64,000 bases of DNA from positions 441,501 to 505,500 of the forward strand of contig NZ_LMQU01000010.1 in NCBI RefSeq assembly GCF_001425445.1, written 5' to 3'. Below are positions 17,645 to 26,423 of this stretch, piece by piece. Under the pieces are notes generated by a model. It had not been told where the DNA came from. It saw only the letters and a list, made by a program, of their open reading frames with translations, and made no database searches. The DNA is from Devosia sp. Leaf420 (GTDB taxonomy: Bacteria > Pseudomonadota > Alphaproteobacteria > Rhizobiales > Devosiaceae). Both the position numbers and the translations under genes were made by a program. Position 1 is the first letter of the stretch. The number at the start of each line of letters is the position of its first letter.

Positions 17645-18457
17645 ATGACAGAGCTCAGAACCGTGGTTGCCGGTGCCGGCGGCCGTATGGGCGGCGCCAA
17701 TATCAGGGCAGTGGCTGCAAGTGCCGGGCTCAAACTGGTCGGCGCTGTTGATCGCCCTGGCGCAAGTTCCATCGGCAAGGATGCGGGCACCCTCGCCGGC
17801 ATCGACGCGCTCGGTGTCCAAGTGACCGACGATATCACGGCGCTGCTCGACCAGGCCGACGTCATCATCGACTTTACGGCCCCCGCCGCAACCGTGGCGC
17901 TTGCCCAGCTTGCCGCCACCAAGGGCCTGGTTCACCTCATCGGTACCACCGGCTGCTCCGAAGCCGACGATGCCGAAATCGCTGCCGCCGCTGCAGCGGG
18001 CGCGCGGATCGTCAAATCCGGAAATTTTTCGCCCGGCATGGTTGCACTCGCCGTGCTCGTCGAAAAGGCCGCGCAGGCCCTGCCCGACTACGACGTCGAA
18101 GTTCTGGAAATGCACCACAACCTCAAGGTCGACGCGCCCTCGGGCACCGCGTTGATGCTCGGGGAAGCTGCCGCCAAGGGGCGCAATATTTCACTGAAAG
18201 ATCATTCCGTGCGCGTGCGCGATGGTCATACCGGCCCGCGCGAATTCGGCACCATTGGCTTTGCGACCCTGCGCGGTGGCAATGTCATCGGCGACCACAT
18301 GGTCATCCTCGCCGGTCCCTCCGAGCGCATCGAGCTTAACCACCGCGCCCAAGACCGCACCATCTACGCCAACGGCGCCGTCCGCGCCGCCCTCTGGGCC
18401 ACCCACCAGCCTGCGGGCCTTTACACCATGGCCGACGTCCTCGGCCTCAACGACTAG
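17645..18457 (+). CDS. dapB: 4-hydroxy-tetrahydrodipicolinate reductase
   Basis: 270 aa. DapB reduces hydroxytetrahydrodipicolinate in lysine and diaminopimelate synthesis. The NAD(P)H loop is GAGGRMGG at 10-17, GTTG is at 100-103, and the catalytic segment [16 protein letters not shown] has H157, H158 and K161. The usual NxSxG motif appears as NFSPGM. Although the frame is open to 17540, the ATG at 17645 has GGGAG upstream and begins the Rossmann strand. gpmA follows after 11 bp. Confidence 0.96.
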   Translation: MTELRTVVAGAGGRMGGANIRAVAASAGLKLVGAVDRPGASSIGKDAGTLAGIDALGVQVTDDITALLDQADVIIDFTAPAATVALAQLAATKGLVHLIGTTGCSEADDAEIAAAAAAGARIVKSGNFSPGMVALAVLVEKAAQALPDYDVEVLEMHHNLKVDAPSGTALMLGEAAAKGRNISLKDHSVRVRDGHTGPREFGTIGFATLRGGNVIGDHMVILAGPSERIELNHRAQDRTIYANGAVRAALWATHQPAGLYTMADVLGLND

Positions 18458-18468
18458 GGAACAAAAGA

Positions 18469-19083
18469 ATGTCCGGCACACTGATCCTGGTCCGTCACGG
18501 CCAGAGCGAATGGAACCTCAAGAATCTTTTTACCGGTTGGCGCAATCCCAACCTCACCGAGCAGGGTGAGGGCGAAGCCCGCGCCACGGGCAAGGCGCTC
18601 AAGGCGGCAAACTTCGCGCCCGACCTTTTCTACACCTCGGCCCTCCGCCGCGCCCAGCACACGCTCGATCTCATCCTTGAGGAGATGGGTATTCTCAACG
18701 TCACCATCACCCGCAACATCGCGCTCAACGAACGCGACTACGGCGATCTCTCAGGCCTCAACAAGGACGATGCCCGAGTCAAATGGGGCGAAGAGCAAGT
18801 GCTGATCTGGCGCCGGTCCTTCGACGTTCCCCCTCCGGGCGGCGAGTCGCTGAAAGACACCGCAGCCCGCACCCTGCCCTATTACGACGCCGAGATCCTG
18901 CCTCAGCTCAAAGCCGGCAAGACAGTGCTGATTGCCGCCCACGGCAACTCTTTGCGCGCTTTGGTGATGGCCATCGAAGGCTTGACGCCGGACGAAATCC
19001 TGGCGCGTGAAATCGGCACCGGTGAGCCAACGGTCTATAAGATCGGTCCGGATGGGAAGCTGGTCGAGCGACTGAAGCTTTAA
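18469..19083 (+). CDS. gpmA: 2,3-bisphosphoglycerate-dependent phosphoglycerate mutase
   Basis: 204 aa, the short alphaproteobacterial form of dPGM. It interconverts 3- and 2-phosphoglycerate. The phosphorylated His is H10 in [10 protein letters not shown], the second His is H158 in [11 protein letters not shown], and the acid is in [11 protein letters not shown] (E88). AGGGAAC-type ribosome-binding sequence precedes the start. It probably shares a transcript with dapB. A 133 bp inverted repeat follows. Confidence 0.95.
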   Translation: MSGTLILVRHGQSEWNLKNLFTGWRNPNLTEQGEGEARATGKALKAANFAPDLFYTSALRRAQHTLDLILEEMGILNVTITRNIALNERDYGDLSGLNKDDARVKWGEEQVLIWRRSFDVPPPGGESLKDTAARTLPYYDAEILPQLKAGKTVLIAAHGNSLRALVMAIEGLTPDEILAREIGTGEPTVYKIGPDGKLVERLKL

Positions 19084-19089
19084 TTCCAG

Positions 19090-19222
19090 AAGGCCCCCTC
19101 ACCCGCCAGCTGCGCTGTCGACCTCTCCCCCAGAGGGAGAGGTAGGAGTTTGCTGAAGTCGCGGAGCGACACCTCTCCCTTGGGGGGAGAGGTCGGCCCG
19201 CAGGGCCGGCTGAGGGGGCCTT
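19090..19222. repeat. Intergenic inverted repeat with AAGGCCCCCTCA ends, copy 1
   Basis: The ends are exact inverses, AAGGCCCCCTCA and TGAGGGGGCCTT. Inside are two CCTCTCCC/GGGAGAGG hairpins and a TCGCGGAGCGACACC centre. A close copy is at 39118-39249. It lies between convergent gpmA and the Ada-like gene. Confidence 0.88.
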
Positions 19223-19224
19223 GC

Positions 19225-19240
19225 GGATTCACGTGAAACC
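19225..19240 (+). other. parS-like site 3 (3' of gpmA)
   Basis: GGATTCACGTGAAACC, with the 14-base core GATTCACGTGAAAC exact. It sits in the short space between the inverted repeat at 19090-19222 and the stop of the Ada-like gene at 19249. Confidence 0.8.
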
Positions 19241-19248
19241 TCGGCCGC

Positions 19249-20118
19249 TCAATGTGCCGCCGAAATAACCCCCGCTTCCCAGCCCAAGATCGCCCGCTTC
19301 CGCGGCACGCCCCAGTGATATCCCGTCAGCGCGCCCGACGTGCCCACCACGCGGTGGCAGGGCACGACGAAACTGATCGGATTCTTCCCCACCGCTGCGC
19401 CCACCGCCCGCGAAGCCGTCGGTCGCCCGATATGGTTGGCAACATTGGAATAGGTCACTGCCTGCCCCACGGGGATTTTGAGCAGCGTTTCCCAGACCTT
19501 GACCTCAAAATCCGTACCGATCAGCACGACGCGCACCGGCTGATCCGGTGACCATCGACCGGGCTCGAAAATTCCTGCGGCCATCTGGACGATCCGCGCA
19601 TCGTTCCGCGTAAACCGCGCCCGCGGCCAGCGATTGGCCAGATCGGCGAAGGCGTCTTCAATGCTGGTCTCCGCATCGGCAAAGCCCAGCCCCGAAATCC
19701 CGTAATCCGTTGCCGTGATCACTGCGAGCCCGAAGGGTGACGGCGCCACACCCCAGATCATGTCGATCCCCTCGCCCCCGGCCCGAAACACACCCGGCGG
19801 CATCGCTTCATAGGTGACAAAGAGATCGTGGAGCCGCGAGGTCGACGACAGGCCGACCTCATAGGTCGTGTCGAGCACACTCGCCTGATCGCGCAGCAGC
19901 GATTTTGCATGATCAAGCGCCACAGCCTGCGCAAAGCTTTTGGGCGAGAGACCACACCAGCGCCGGAAGAGGTCAGTCAACTGCCGCTCGGTTAGGCCCA
20001 AGGCCCGCGCAAAGCGCGGCAGGTCGGTGGCGTCGGGACCATTTTCGCTGAGATAGCGGATGGCGGCGCGGATGGTGTCATAATCGTCTTGCGGCGCAAG
20101 CGCGGTGAGCTGGTTCAT
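19249..20118 (-). CDS. AraC-HTH / methylated-DNA-[protein]-cysteine methyltransferase
   Basis: 289 aa. The N-terminal half (about 15-115) is an AraC-type helix-turn-helix (ARALGLTERQLTDLFRRWCG). The C-terminal half is an O6-alkylguanine-DNA alkyltransferase with acceptor C254 in VPCHRVVG and the DNA-binding ASRAVGAAVGKNP. It lacks the N-terminal zinc domain of E. coli Ada that senses methyl phosphotriesters, so it matches the HTH-MGMT fusion class rather than full Ada. Start ATG at 20118. A candidate promoter was not identified. Confidence 0.92.
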   Translation of the reverse strand: MNQLTALAPQDDYDTIRAAIRYLSENGPDATDLPRFARALGLTERQLTDLFRRWCGLSPKSFAQAVALDHAKSLLRDQASVLDTTYEVGLSSTSRLHDLFVTYEAMPPGVFRAGGEGIDMIWGVAPSPFGLAVITATDYGISGLGFADAETSIEDAFADLANRWPRARFTRNDARIVQMAAGIFEPGRWSPDQPVRVVLIGTDFEVKVWETLLKIPVGQAVTYSNVANHIGRPTASRAVGAAVGKNPISFVVPCHRVVGTSGALTGYHWGVPRKRAILGWEAGVISAAH

Positions 20119-20194
20119 TTGCCGGAACCTTCATTCCAATTCCGGAAAACTCTACCCTGCGACGATCACCGGTTCGACCCGATTTTTACCGAGT

Positions 20195-20680
20195 TTAGCT
20201 CTGCCGCGCTTTTCGCAGCGCCCGGCCAAAAGCGCGGGCAAAACTCGATTTGTCCCCAATAGCCAAAAACCCGCCGAGCTCGATGAGATCATTGCCCTGG
20301 CGCAGATGCATGGCGAGCGTCCGCTCATTGTCGTCGCGCTTAAGCACCAGCCGGACTTTTTTCGGATCGAGCCGCCGCAGCTTTTTCTCCTGCCGCGGAC
20401 CCGTCGTCAGAATCTCGACCTGGTCGCTCCAGACCGTGATCTGCTCGATCAGCTTTGCCCGCCGCGATAGACGCCAGGACAGCGCCGTCAATCCGCCGCC
20501 TGCAATCGCAAAGCCAGCGATCCCCGGCAGGATAAATTCCGGCACCGCCACCAGAAACGGCAGGCCCAAAAGCCCGGCGACCGCCAACCCGATCCAGCCG
20601 CCGGCAGCGCGCAAAGATCTGTCCGGCCGCAAGGTGGCCGAAAAGAGAGGACTGGTCGTGGTGCTGGTTTGCATTGGCAT
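20195..20680 (-). CDS. DUF2244 domain membrane protein
   Basis: 161 aa. Two adjacent membrane helices (about 28-70: GLAVAGLLGLPFLVAVPEFILPGIAGFAIAGG, read in parts) are followed by a cytoplasmic beta-rich domain with WSDQVEIL and the C-terminal FLAIGDKSSFARAFGRALRKA, characteristic of DUF2244. Function unknown. The start at 20680 has AGGGCGAG upstream; a longer frame to 20794 would overlap nth. It is divergent from nth with start codons only 45 bp apart, so the promoters must overlap. Confidence 0.85.
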   Translation of the reverse strand: MPMQTSTTTSPLFSATLRPDRSLRAAGGWIGLAVAGLLGLPFLVAVPEFILPGIAGFAIAGGGLTALSWRLSRRAKLIEQITVWSDQVEILTTGPRQEKKLRRLDPKKVRLVLKRDDNERTLAMHLRQGNDLIELGGFLAIGDKSSFARAFGRALRKARQS

Positions 20681-20725
20681 GATGGACTCGCCCTGAAATA
20701 TTGGCAGAGATTCGGGGGCGAGAGA

Positions 20726-21397
20726 ATGCCAAGTCCAAGAAAAGTGAAAAAACTTAATCGTGTTGCCGCCGAAGCCATCTTCGAGCGGTTCCACGAGATC
20801 GAGCCCGAGCCAAAGGGCGAGCTGGATTATATCAACGCCTTCACCCTTCTCGTCGCGGTGGTCCTGTCCGCCCAGGCCACCGACGCCGGCGTCAACAAGG
20901 CCACCAAGCGCCTCTTCGAACTCGCCCCTTCACCTTCTGCCATGGTGGCTCTGGGCGTCGAGCAGATCACCGAATTGATCCGCACCATCGGCCTCTATCG
21001 CGGCAAGGCCAAGAACGTCTTTGCCCTTTCGCAGATGCTGATCGATCTCCATGGCGGCGAAGTGCCCGACAATCGCGAGGCCCTCGAAGCCCTGCCCGGC
21101 GTCGGCCGCAAGACGGCTAATGTGGTGCTGAACATCTATTTCAAGCAGCCGACCATTGCGGTGGATACCCACCTGTTCCGCGTCGGCAATCGCACCGGTC
21201 TTGCCCCGGGAAAAACTCCGATGGAGGTCGAACTCGCCCTAACCAAGCAGGTGCCGGAGCGGTTTATGCTCCACGCGCACCATTGGCTGATCCTCCATGG
21301 CCGCTATATCTGCAAGGCGCGAAAACCCGAATGCTGGCGCTGCCCGATCCGCGAATGGTGCCTGTTCGAGCCGAAGACGCCGCTGCCGCGCGGCTAG
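20726..21397 (+). CDS. nth: Endonuclease III
   Basis: 223 aa. A base-excision repair glycosylase/AP lyase for oxidised pyrimidines. The helix-hairpin-helix is LPGVGRKTANVVL with catalytic K129; catalytic D147 is in AVDTH. The 4Fe-4S cluster is bound by C196, C203, C206 and C212 (C-X6-C-X2-C-X5-C). The ATG at 20726 follows GGGGGCGAGAGA; upstream codons belong to the DUF2244 region. It ends 4 bp into the convergent DUF2214 gene. Confidence 0.97.
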   Translation: MPSPRKVKKLNRVAAEAIFERFHEIEPEPKGELDYINAFTLLVAVVLSAQATDAGVNKATKRLFELAPSPSAMVALGVEQITELIRTIGLYRGKAKNVFALSQMLIDLHGGEVPDNREALEALPGVGRKTANVVLNIYFKQPTIAVDTHLFRVGNRTGLAPGKTPMEVELALTKQVPERFMLHAHHWLILHGRYICKARKPECWRCPIREWCLFEPKTPLPRG

Positions 21398-21846
21398 CTG
21401 CCATAGCCCCGCGCCATCGCTGCTGCAAAGAGCGGGATTAACAGCAAGACGCCCGCCTGCAGATGCACGAAACGGCGGCTGGTGCTGATCTCATTGGCCG
21501 GCACGACGTAGTCTGCAGCGCCGCCGCCCGCCTTGACCCAACGGCGGACGGCGATGGTCGGCTGAATTGTCAGCAGTCCCATGACGAGAAACGCAGCCAT
21601 CTTGCCCCAGAAGGCGTGATTGGTCAGATAATACATGGGGTCGATCCCGCCGAACCAGACGCGGACAACACCGACGGCGATCACCACCATGGCGATGGCG
21701 CCGTAGGCGGCATCGAGCTTGGCGAGCTGGCCAAGCCGCTCGCCGCCCAGCCCCGGTCGCAGCAGCGCGAACTCCGCTGCGAAAACAGCGACCAGCGTAA
21801 ACACGGCCAAATGGTGTGCGCAGGCCAGTATCAGGTTCCAGTCCAT
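21394..21846 (-). CDS. DUF2214 family membrane protein
   Basis: 150 aa, four predicted helices with N-terminal His pair in ACAHHLAVFTLVAVFAAEF and a central VIAVGVVRVWFGG. The pattern fits DUF2214, a small integral membrane family related in topology to CopD/HemJ-like proteins. Function unknown. Its start is 57 bp from the divergent TetR-family gene, so it is a likely regulatory target of that protein. Confidence 0.8.
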   Translation of the reverse strand: MDWNLILACAHHLAVFTLVAVFAAEFALLRPGLGGERLGQLAKLDAAYGAIAMVVIAVGVVRVWFGGIDPMYYLTNHAFWGKMAAFLVMGLLTIQPTIAVRRWVKAGGGAADYVVPANEISTSRRFVHLQAGVLLLIPLFAAAMARGYGS

Positions 21847-21866
21847 TGCTCTGTCCTCGTTCAGGT

Positions 21867-21911
21867 GTTAACGGTGATCACATTTATTCTTCTAAAGTGA
21901 ACAATGTCAAC
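21867..21911. promoter_or_regulatory. Candidate TetR-family operator and DUF2214 promoter
   Basis: GTTAACGGTGATCAC (21867-21881) and GTGAACAATGTCAAC (21897-21911) form an imperfect inverted pair, 11 of 15 positions matching, about 30 bp centre to centre. On the minus strand TTGACA (21910-21905), 17 bases, ATAAAT (21887-21882) form a promoter for DUF2214. The -35 overlaps the tetR start codon, so a bound repressor would block both genes. Confidence 0.45.
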
Positions 21912-22464
21912 ATCTCTGAACGCGCCTTATCATCATGGCCATCTCCGCCAGGCTCTCCTTGAAGCCGCGCTGATCATTTTGCAAAAAGAGGGCGAGGCTG
22001 GCCTAGGTCTTCGCGATCTGGCGCGGGCGGTCGGCGTGTCCCCGGCCGCCCCGTATCGCCATTTCGATTCGCGCGCCGCTCTCCTCGAAGCGCTCGCCGT
22101 GACGGGCTTCCAGCGTTTTGCCGCGTCCATGGAAGCCGTCGCCGCCAGCAATCCCAAGGATCCAATGGCGGTCATGGGCCAGACCTATGTCGCCTTCGCC
22201 CTCGAAAACCCCAATCTCTTCCGCCTGATGTTCTCGCCACAGCTCAAAAAAGATGGTCGCCCAGGCCTCAAAATGGCAGCCGATGCTGCTTTTGAAACCC
22301 TGCGCCATATTGTCGGCGGCGATGTCGGCACCGGTCGCATCAAGGCGCTCGCCGCCTGGGCCAAGGTCCATGGCCTTGCCATTCTGCTCCTCGATAGCCA
22401 GATCGCGTTGCGTGCCGGCGAAGATCGAGAGGCGCTGATCGCCGAGATTATTGGCAGTCTCTAA
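21904..22464 (+). CDS. TetR/AcrR family transcriptional regulator (WHG type)
   Basis: 186 aa. The N-terminal TetR DNA-binding domain is at about 10-60 (GHLRQALLEAALIILQKEG and LARAVGVSPAAPYRHFDSRAALL). The C-terminal ligand domain has FALENPNLFRLMFSP and the WHG-like AAWAKVHGLAILLLD. Ligand unknown. It diverges from the DUF2214 membrane gene, and paired 15-mers in the gap could be its operator. The ATG at 21904 is used. Confidence 0.9.
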   Translation: MSTSLNAPYHHGHLRQALLEAALIILQKEGEAGLGLRDLARAVGVSPAAPYRHFDSRAALLEALAVTGFQRFAASMEAVAASNPKDPMAVMGQTYVAFALENPNLFRLMFSPQLKKDGRPGLKMAADAAFETLRHIVGGDVGTGRIKALAAWAKVHGLAILLLDSQIALRAGEDREALIAEIIGSL

Positions 22465-22546
22465 AGCACTGGCGACGCCAAACATTGCCCATGGCGACCT
22501 CATGGGTTAAACCCCGAGCGGTTTTTCCCAAAAGTGTCCGGCCCCC

Positions 22547-23551
22547 ATGACCCAGACCCGCTTCGACGTGCTCACCATCGGCAATGCGATCGTCGATATC
22601 ATCGCACCGGTCGAGCCCGGCTTCATCGAACGCGAGGGCATGAAAGAGGGGATCATGCACCTGATCGATACCGATCGGGCCGAGGACCTCTATTCCAAAA
22701 TGCCGCTGAGTCGGCAGCAGATTTCAGGTGGTTCCGCCGCCAATACCGCCGCTGGTGTCGCCTCGCTCGGCGGCCGCGCTGCCTTTATCGGCAAGGTCGC
22801 CGATGATCCGCTTGGCGATGTCTTCGAAACCGATCTCGACGCCATCGAAGTGCACTACAACACCTCGCGCCTCAAGAATGGCGCCCTCACCGCCCGCTGC
22901 ATGATCTTCGTCTCCGAAGATGGCGAGCGCACCATGAACACCTATCTCGGCGCCTGCCATCAGCTCACCGAAGCCGATATCCGCCCCGACGACATCGGCG
23001 CCGCCGCCATCACCTATATGGAAGGGTTTTTGTGGGATCCGGTGGAAGCCAAAAAGGCCTTCGTGCTCGCCGCCCACTATGCCCACAAGCATGAACGCGC
23101 CGCCGCCTTCACGCTCTCGGACCCGTTCTGCGTCGATCGCTACCGCGCCGAATTCCTGGATCTGATCCGCTCCAAAACCATCGACTATGTTTTTGCCAAT
23201 GTGCACGAACTGAAGTCGCTCTACGAAACCGATGATCTCGGCACGGCCGTCCGCGCCATCGCGCAAGATGCCGAATTGGCCGCCATCACCATGGGCGCCG
23301 AGGGTGCTATGGCGGTATACAATGGCGAAGTCGTCTCGGTCCCCGCCTTTGCAGTCGATAAAGTAGTCGACGCCACCGGCGCCGGCGACCTTTTTGCGTC
23401 GGGCTTTTTGCTGGCAATGGCACGGGGCCAGAATCTTGAATCCGCACTCAAGACAGGATGTCTTGCTGCGTCCGAAGTCATCTCGCATATCGGCGCGAGA
23501 CCGCAGCTCGACCTGCAGGATCTTAGCCGGAAGCACGGTCTGGTCGGCTAG
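22547..23551 (+). CDS. Adenosine kinase (PfkB family)
   Basis: 334 aa. Ribokinase-fold sugar kinase, of the alphaproteobacterial type usually annotated as adenosine kinase, which would salvage adenosine to AMP. The N-terminal TIGNAIVDI, substrate-site SGGSAANT at 60-67, and the C-terminal PfkB signature DATGAGD at 275-281 with catalytic D281 are present. The distinction between adenosine and another nucleoside or sugar as substrate is from family resemblance only. No obvious ribosome-binding site precedes the ATG. Followed by a 184 bp repeat region. Confidence 0.88.
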   Translation: MTQTRFDVLTIGNAIVDIIAPVEPGFIEREGMKEGIMHLIDTDRAEDLYSKMPLSRQQISGGSAANTAAGVASLGGRAAFIGKVADDPLGDVFETDLDAIEVHYNTSRLKNGALTARCMIFVSEDGERTMNTYLGACHQLTEADIRPDDIGAAAITYMEGFLWDPVEAKKAFVLAAHYAHKHERAAAFTLSDPFCVDRYRAEFLDLIRSKTIDYVFANVHELKSLYETDDLGTAVRAIAQDAELAAITMGAEGAMAVYNGEVVSVPAFAVDKVVDATGAGDLFASGFLLAMARGQNLESALKTGCLAASEVISHIGARPQLDLQDLSRKHGLVG

Positions 23552-23580
23552 TAGCCACCGAAGCTCGCCCCACCCACCGG

Positions 23581-23764
23581 CCTCCCCTCGCCCCTTGTGG
23601 GAGAGGGACAGCAATTCTGCGTTCAGCAGAATTAAAGGGTGAGGGGTTCTATCCACACGTTCGAACGCCGCAGATAGATCGCATACCCCTCATCCCAACC
23701 GAAATTCGCAAAAGCGAATTCGGTGACCCCTTCGGGGCACCTTCTCCCACAGGGGGAGAAGGGA
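23581..23764. repeat. Intergenic inverted-repeat pair between PfkB and Hyi genes
   Basis: Left part: CCTCCCCTCGCCCCTTGTGG hairpin with an inner ATTCTGC/GCAGAAT stem and a terminal GGGTGAGGGG. Right part: CCCCTCATCCC, an inner CGAATT-type stem (GAAATTCGC/GCGAATTC), and CTTCTCCCAC/GGGGGAGAAG. The two halves pair through GTGAGGGG and CCCCTCAT. Related elements are at 28878-29037 and 53782-53900. No gene. Confidence 0.82.
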
Positions 23765-23773
23765 GATCTGGTG

Positions 23774-24541
23774 CTAGCTGAGCGAACTGCGCATCTGCGC
23801 CAGCGCTTCACCCGTCCCAGCCGTCGGCCGAAACTCCAGCCCCACAAACCCATCATATCCCTGCGCTGCCAACCACCCCAGCGGCCGCTTCAAATCTAGC
23901 CCGCCACTCCCCGGTTGATTGCGTCCCGGATGATCAGCCACATGCACATGCACAATGTGCCTGGCCCGATTACCAACCACCTCTTCCGGCACCTCGCCCA
24001 TCACCATGGAATGATAGAGATCATAGGTGATCCCGATCTCGGGCCGATCGACCTTGTCCATGATATCGAGCGCTTCAACCGTGCTGGTCAGATAATAGCC
24101 CGGATGATCCACAAGATCATTGAGTGGCTCCAGCCCCAGCCGCACGCCTGACCCCTGCAAAACATCGGCCGAGCGCGCCATGGCCAGCGTCAGGTCGTCA
24201 TGCTGCCGTGCGCGATCGATCCCATCGAGCAGTGGCCCCGACTGGCAGATCAAAACCTTGGCCCCAAGCCGCAGCGCTACGTCGCGGCTCTTTTCGAGCC
24301 CCACCAGAAACTGGTCATGGTCCCCTGCCCGCGTTAGCTCGGCAAAAGGTTCGGCGACGATCCCGGCGAGGGTAATGCCGGTCTCACCCAGCACCCTCTC
24401 GATCCCGTCGAGATCTTTGTTGGACCAGAGCCAGAATTCGACTGCCTCGAACCCGGCCGCCTTGGCAAGGCGCACGCGCTCCACTGGGTCCGCGCTTTCC
24501 GGCACGAACAACATTTCGATGCAGGCTGAATATTTCGTCAT
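23774..24541 (-). CDS. Hydroxypyruvate isomerase-like TIM-barrel protein
   Basis: 255 aa, AP-endonuclease-2-type TIM barrel. Metal-site motifs [46 protein letters not shown] and FVGLEFRPT match the hydroxypyruvate isomerase (Hyi) group, which interconverts hydroxypyruvate and tartronate semialdehyde. No glyoxylate carboligase or tartronate semialdehyde reductase gene is nearby, so the substrate is not proven. The start overlaps the pyrF stop by 4 bp (ATGA), so it is the downstream partner of pyrF. Confidence 0.85.
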   Translation of the reverse strand: MTKYSACIEMLFVPESADPVERVRLAKAAGFEAVEFWLWSNKDLDGIERVLGETGITLAGIVAEPFAELTRAGDHDQFLVGLEKSRDVALRLGAKVLICQSGPLLDGIDRARQHDDLTLAMARSADVLQGSGVRLGLEPLNDLVDHPGYYLTSTVEALDIMDKVDRPEIGITYDLYHSMVMGEVPEEVVGNRARHIVHVHVADHPGRNQPGSGGLDLKRPLGWLAAQGYDGFVGLEFRPTAGTGEALAQMRSSLS

Positions 24542-25239
24542 GCGAACCTCGTTCCGCCACCGGCCATCTCGGCCAAAATCGCCTTCGCCGCCGCCGCCGG
24601 ATCTGGCGCCTCGACGATCGGCCGCGCCACGACCAGATGCGTTGCGCCCACGGCCAGTGCCTCCGCCGGCGTCATCACCCGCTTCTGGTCTCCAAGCGCT
24701 GCGCCGGCCGGCCGGATACCCGGCGTCACGATCGCCATTTTGGGCCCCAGAATCGTCCGCACCATTTCCGCCTCATGCGACGACGCGACAATGCCGCCGA
24801 TTCCCGCTTCCTTGGCCTGTTGCGCCCGCAGCGCCACGAGCCCTGCCGCATCCCGCTCGTATCCAGCTTCCTTGACGTCGGCATCGTCCATCGAGGTGAG
24901 CACTGTCACCCCCAGCACCATCAACCCCGATCCCGCGGCGGCCTTCTGCGCCGACCGCATGGTCTTGGGATAAGCATGTACCGTCAGCATCGCCGCGCCG
25001 GTTTCCGCGATCGCCCCGACGCCCTTTTCGATCGTATTGTCGATGTCGAGGAGCTTGAGGTCGAAAAACACCTTCTTACCCGCCGCGATCAGATCCTTGC
25101 CCAGCGCAAAGCCATCGGCGCCATAAAAGCACTGATAGCCGATCTTGTAATAGTCGACCGTATCGCCCAGCGCGGTGATGATGTCTTCGGCGCGGGCGCG
25201 TGACGAAACGTCGAGCCCCACGATCAAATGGCCGGCCAT
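24538..25239 (-). CDS. pyrF: Orotidine 5'-phosphate decarboxylase
   Basis: 233 aa. PyrF makes UMP, the last step of de novo pyrimidine synthesis. The N-terminal LIVGLDVS, catalytic [12 protein letters not shown] (Asp-Lys-Asp tetrad region), [19 protein letters not shown] and the C-terminal [16 protein letters not shown] are diagnostic. The ATG at 25239 with AAGGGA upstream is chosen over the open frame to 25299. It is the first gene of a two-gene unit with the Hyi-like gene. Confidence 0.96.
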   Translation of the reverse strand: MAGHLIVGLDVSSRARAEDIITALGDTVDYYKIGYQCFYGADGFALGKDLIAAGKKVFFDLKLLDIDNTIEKGVGAIAETGAAMLTVHAYPKTMRSAQKAAAGSGLMVLGVTVLTSMDDADVKEAGYERDAAGLVALRAQQAKEAGIGGIVASSHEAEMVRTILGPKMAIVTPGIRPAGAALGDQKRVMTPAEALAVGATHLVVARPIVEAPDPAAAAKAILAEMAGGGTRFA

Positions 25240-25314
25240 GGCAAAATCCCTTCTGTCGCTGATTTGGGTTCGGGTCGCATATCGAGCCAGATGCCGCAAG
25301 GCCGAATTGCCGAT

Positions 25315-25365
25315 CCTATGCCACCATAAGAGCTTGTGGCGCGACTCCTATGGCATCATAAAAGC
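25315..25365. promoter_or_regulatory. Candidate MarR-type operators
   Basis: Two 19-base direct repeats, CCTATGCCACCATAAGAGC (25315-25333) and CCTATGGCATCATAAAAGC (25347-25365), agree at 16 positions and start 32 bp apart, about three helical turns. Each contains a dyad TATG-N4-CATA. They precede the MarR-family start and lie beside the pyrF start, so autoregulation, pyrF control or both is plausible. Confidence 0.5.
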
Positions 25366-25395
25366 CGCGATTCCCCTTCTTCGGTTACAAAAAGC

Positions 25396-25821
25396 ATGCA
25401 GCAACAGGCCCTCTCCACCCTCGTCGCCTGGATGCGGCTCGATTCCGCCATCGCCGCGTTTCATCTCGAACTGAAACAGCGCCACGGGATCACCGGCCTG
25501 CAATTGGCAGTGCTTCATACGCTCGCCGAGCGGCCCCACATGGCGCTCGCCGCCCTCCGCAAGGGGCTCAACATGCACGCGGCGACACTCGGCCAATCGA
25601 TCGATGAACTGCGCCGTCTCGATCTCTGCATCGTCCGCACCGACCCACGGGATCGCCGCGCCCGTCTCGTTGCCATCACGCAAAAGGGGCTCGATCTCGT
25701 CGGTGCCGTCCCGCTCGCCGGTCCCAATCGCCTGCGCCAGCTTGAAACCGACCCTGCCCGGCTCGATCGCCTCACCGAAGCACTCAACGACGCCCTCGAT
25801 CTCTTCGCGCTAAAAGTTTAG
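25396..25821 (+). CDS. MarR family transcriptional regulator
   Basis: 141 aa. Winged helix typical of MarR: ITGLQLAVLHTLAERPHMALAALRKGLNMHAATLGQSIDELRRLDLCIVRTDPRDRRARLVAITQKG, seen here in separate helices and a DxRxR wing. The N- and C-terminal helices would form the dimer interface. The start at 25396 (MQQQALS) is the likely one; the frame runs to 25336 across the operator-like repeats. Ligand unknown. Divergent from pyrF. Confidence 0.85.
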   Translation: MQQQALSTLVAWMRLDSAIAAFHLELKQRHGITGLQLAVLHTLAERPHMALAALRKGLNMHAATLGQSIDELRRLDLCIVRTDPRDRRARLVAITQKGLDLVGAVPLAGPNRLRQLETDPARLDRLTEALNDALDLFALKV

Positions 25822-26423
25822 CACCACCACGCGTCCGGCAGCGCCTCCATCTCCAACCATTCGCTGAGCAATTCCTGGCTCTCGGCATCGAACAGAAATG
25901 CATTGCCGCCGCCGCGATTGGCGTGCCGGCTCTGGTCTTCGCTGCGCGCAATCGCCCGCTTGCCCAAATGGCATTTCAGCAAAGTGCCCACGGCCCCGTG
26001 CCCGCAAAAAATCACCGGCGTGTCCGGCGGCACGCTTTTGAGAGCCATCAGCACCGTGCTGACGATCCGTTGCTGCGCATCGACCGCCCGCTCCCAACCA
26101 TCCGCACTCGTTTCCGGTTCGCCAAAGAACCGGTCCGCCATTTCCTCGAACAGAGCCGGCGGCAGAAAGCCGGTCGAGCTCCTGTCGTTCTCGCCCATCA
26201 AGTGATCGGCCAGCACCGGCGTTCCCGCCTGTGCCGCAACGATCTCGGCCAGCTCCAACGCCTTGGTTTCCCGGCTCGAAAAAACAAAAGTGCCCGCCGG
26301 GACGATCCGGCGGGCAGCAAAGGCTTCAGCTCTGTCTCGACCCTCCGCCGAAAGCCCCCAAAGGGGCACCGGCACGGCAGCGTCGAGTTTGACCTGCGGA
26401 TGGGTGAGATAAAGCGCCTTCAT
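25818..26423 (-). CDS. Histidine phosphatase family protein with altered RHG motif
   Basis: 201 aa. The fold resembles phosphoglycerate-mutase-type phosphatases: an N-terminal beta strand with the nucleophile-position His (LYLTHPQV), SSRETKALELAE, a MGENDRSS segment, and the second His in FCGHGAVGTLL. In place of the canonical R-H-G the sequence reads T-H-P, so the phosphate-binding Arg and the Gly are missing; the later SSRET Arg is kept. Activity may be altered. It overlaps the flavin reductase upstream by 4 bp (ATGA). Confidence 0.78.
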   Translation of the reverse strand: MKALYLTHPQVKLDAAVPVPLWGLSAEGRDRAEAFAARRIVPAGTFVFSSRETKALELAEIVAAQAGTPVLADHLMGENDRSSTGFLPPALFEEMADRFFGEPETSADGWERAVDAQQRIVSTVLMALKSVPPDTPVIFCGHGAVGTLLKCHLGKRAIARSEDQSRHANRGGGNAFLFDAESQELLSEWLEMEALPDAWWC

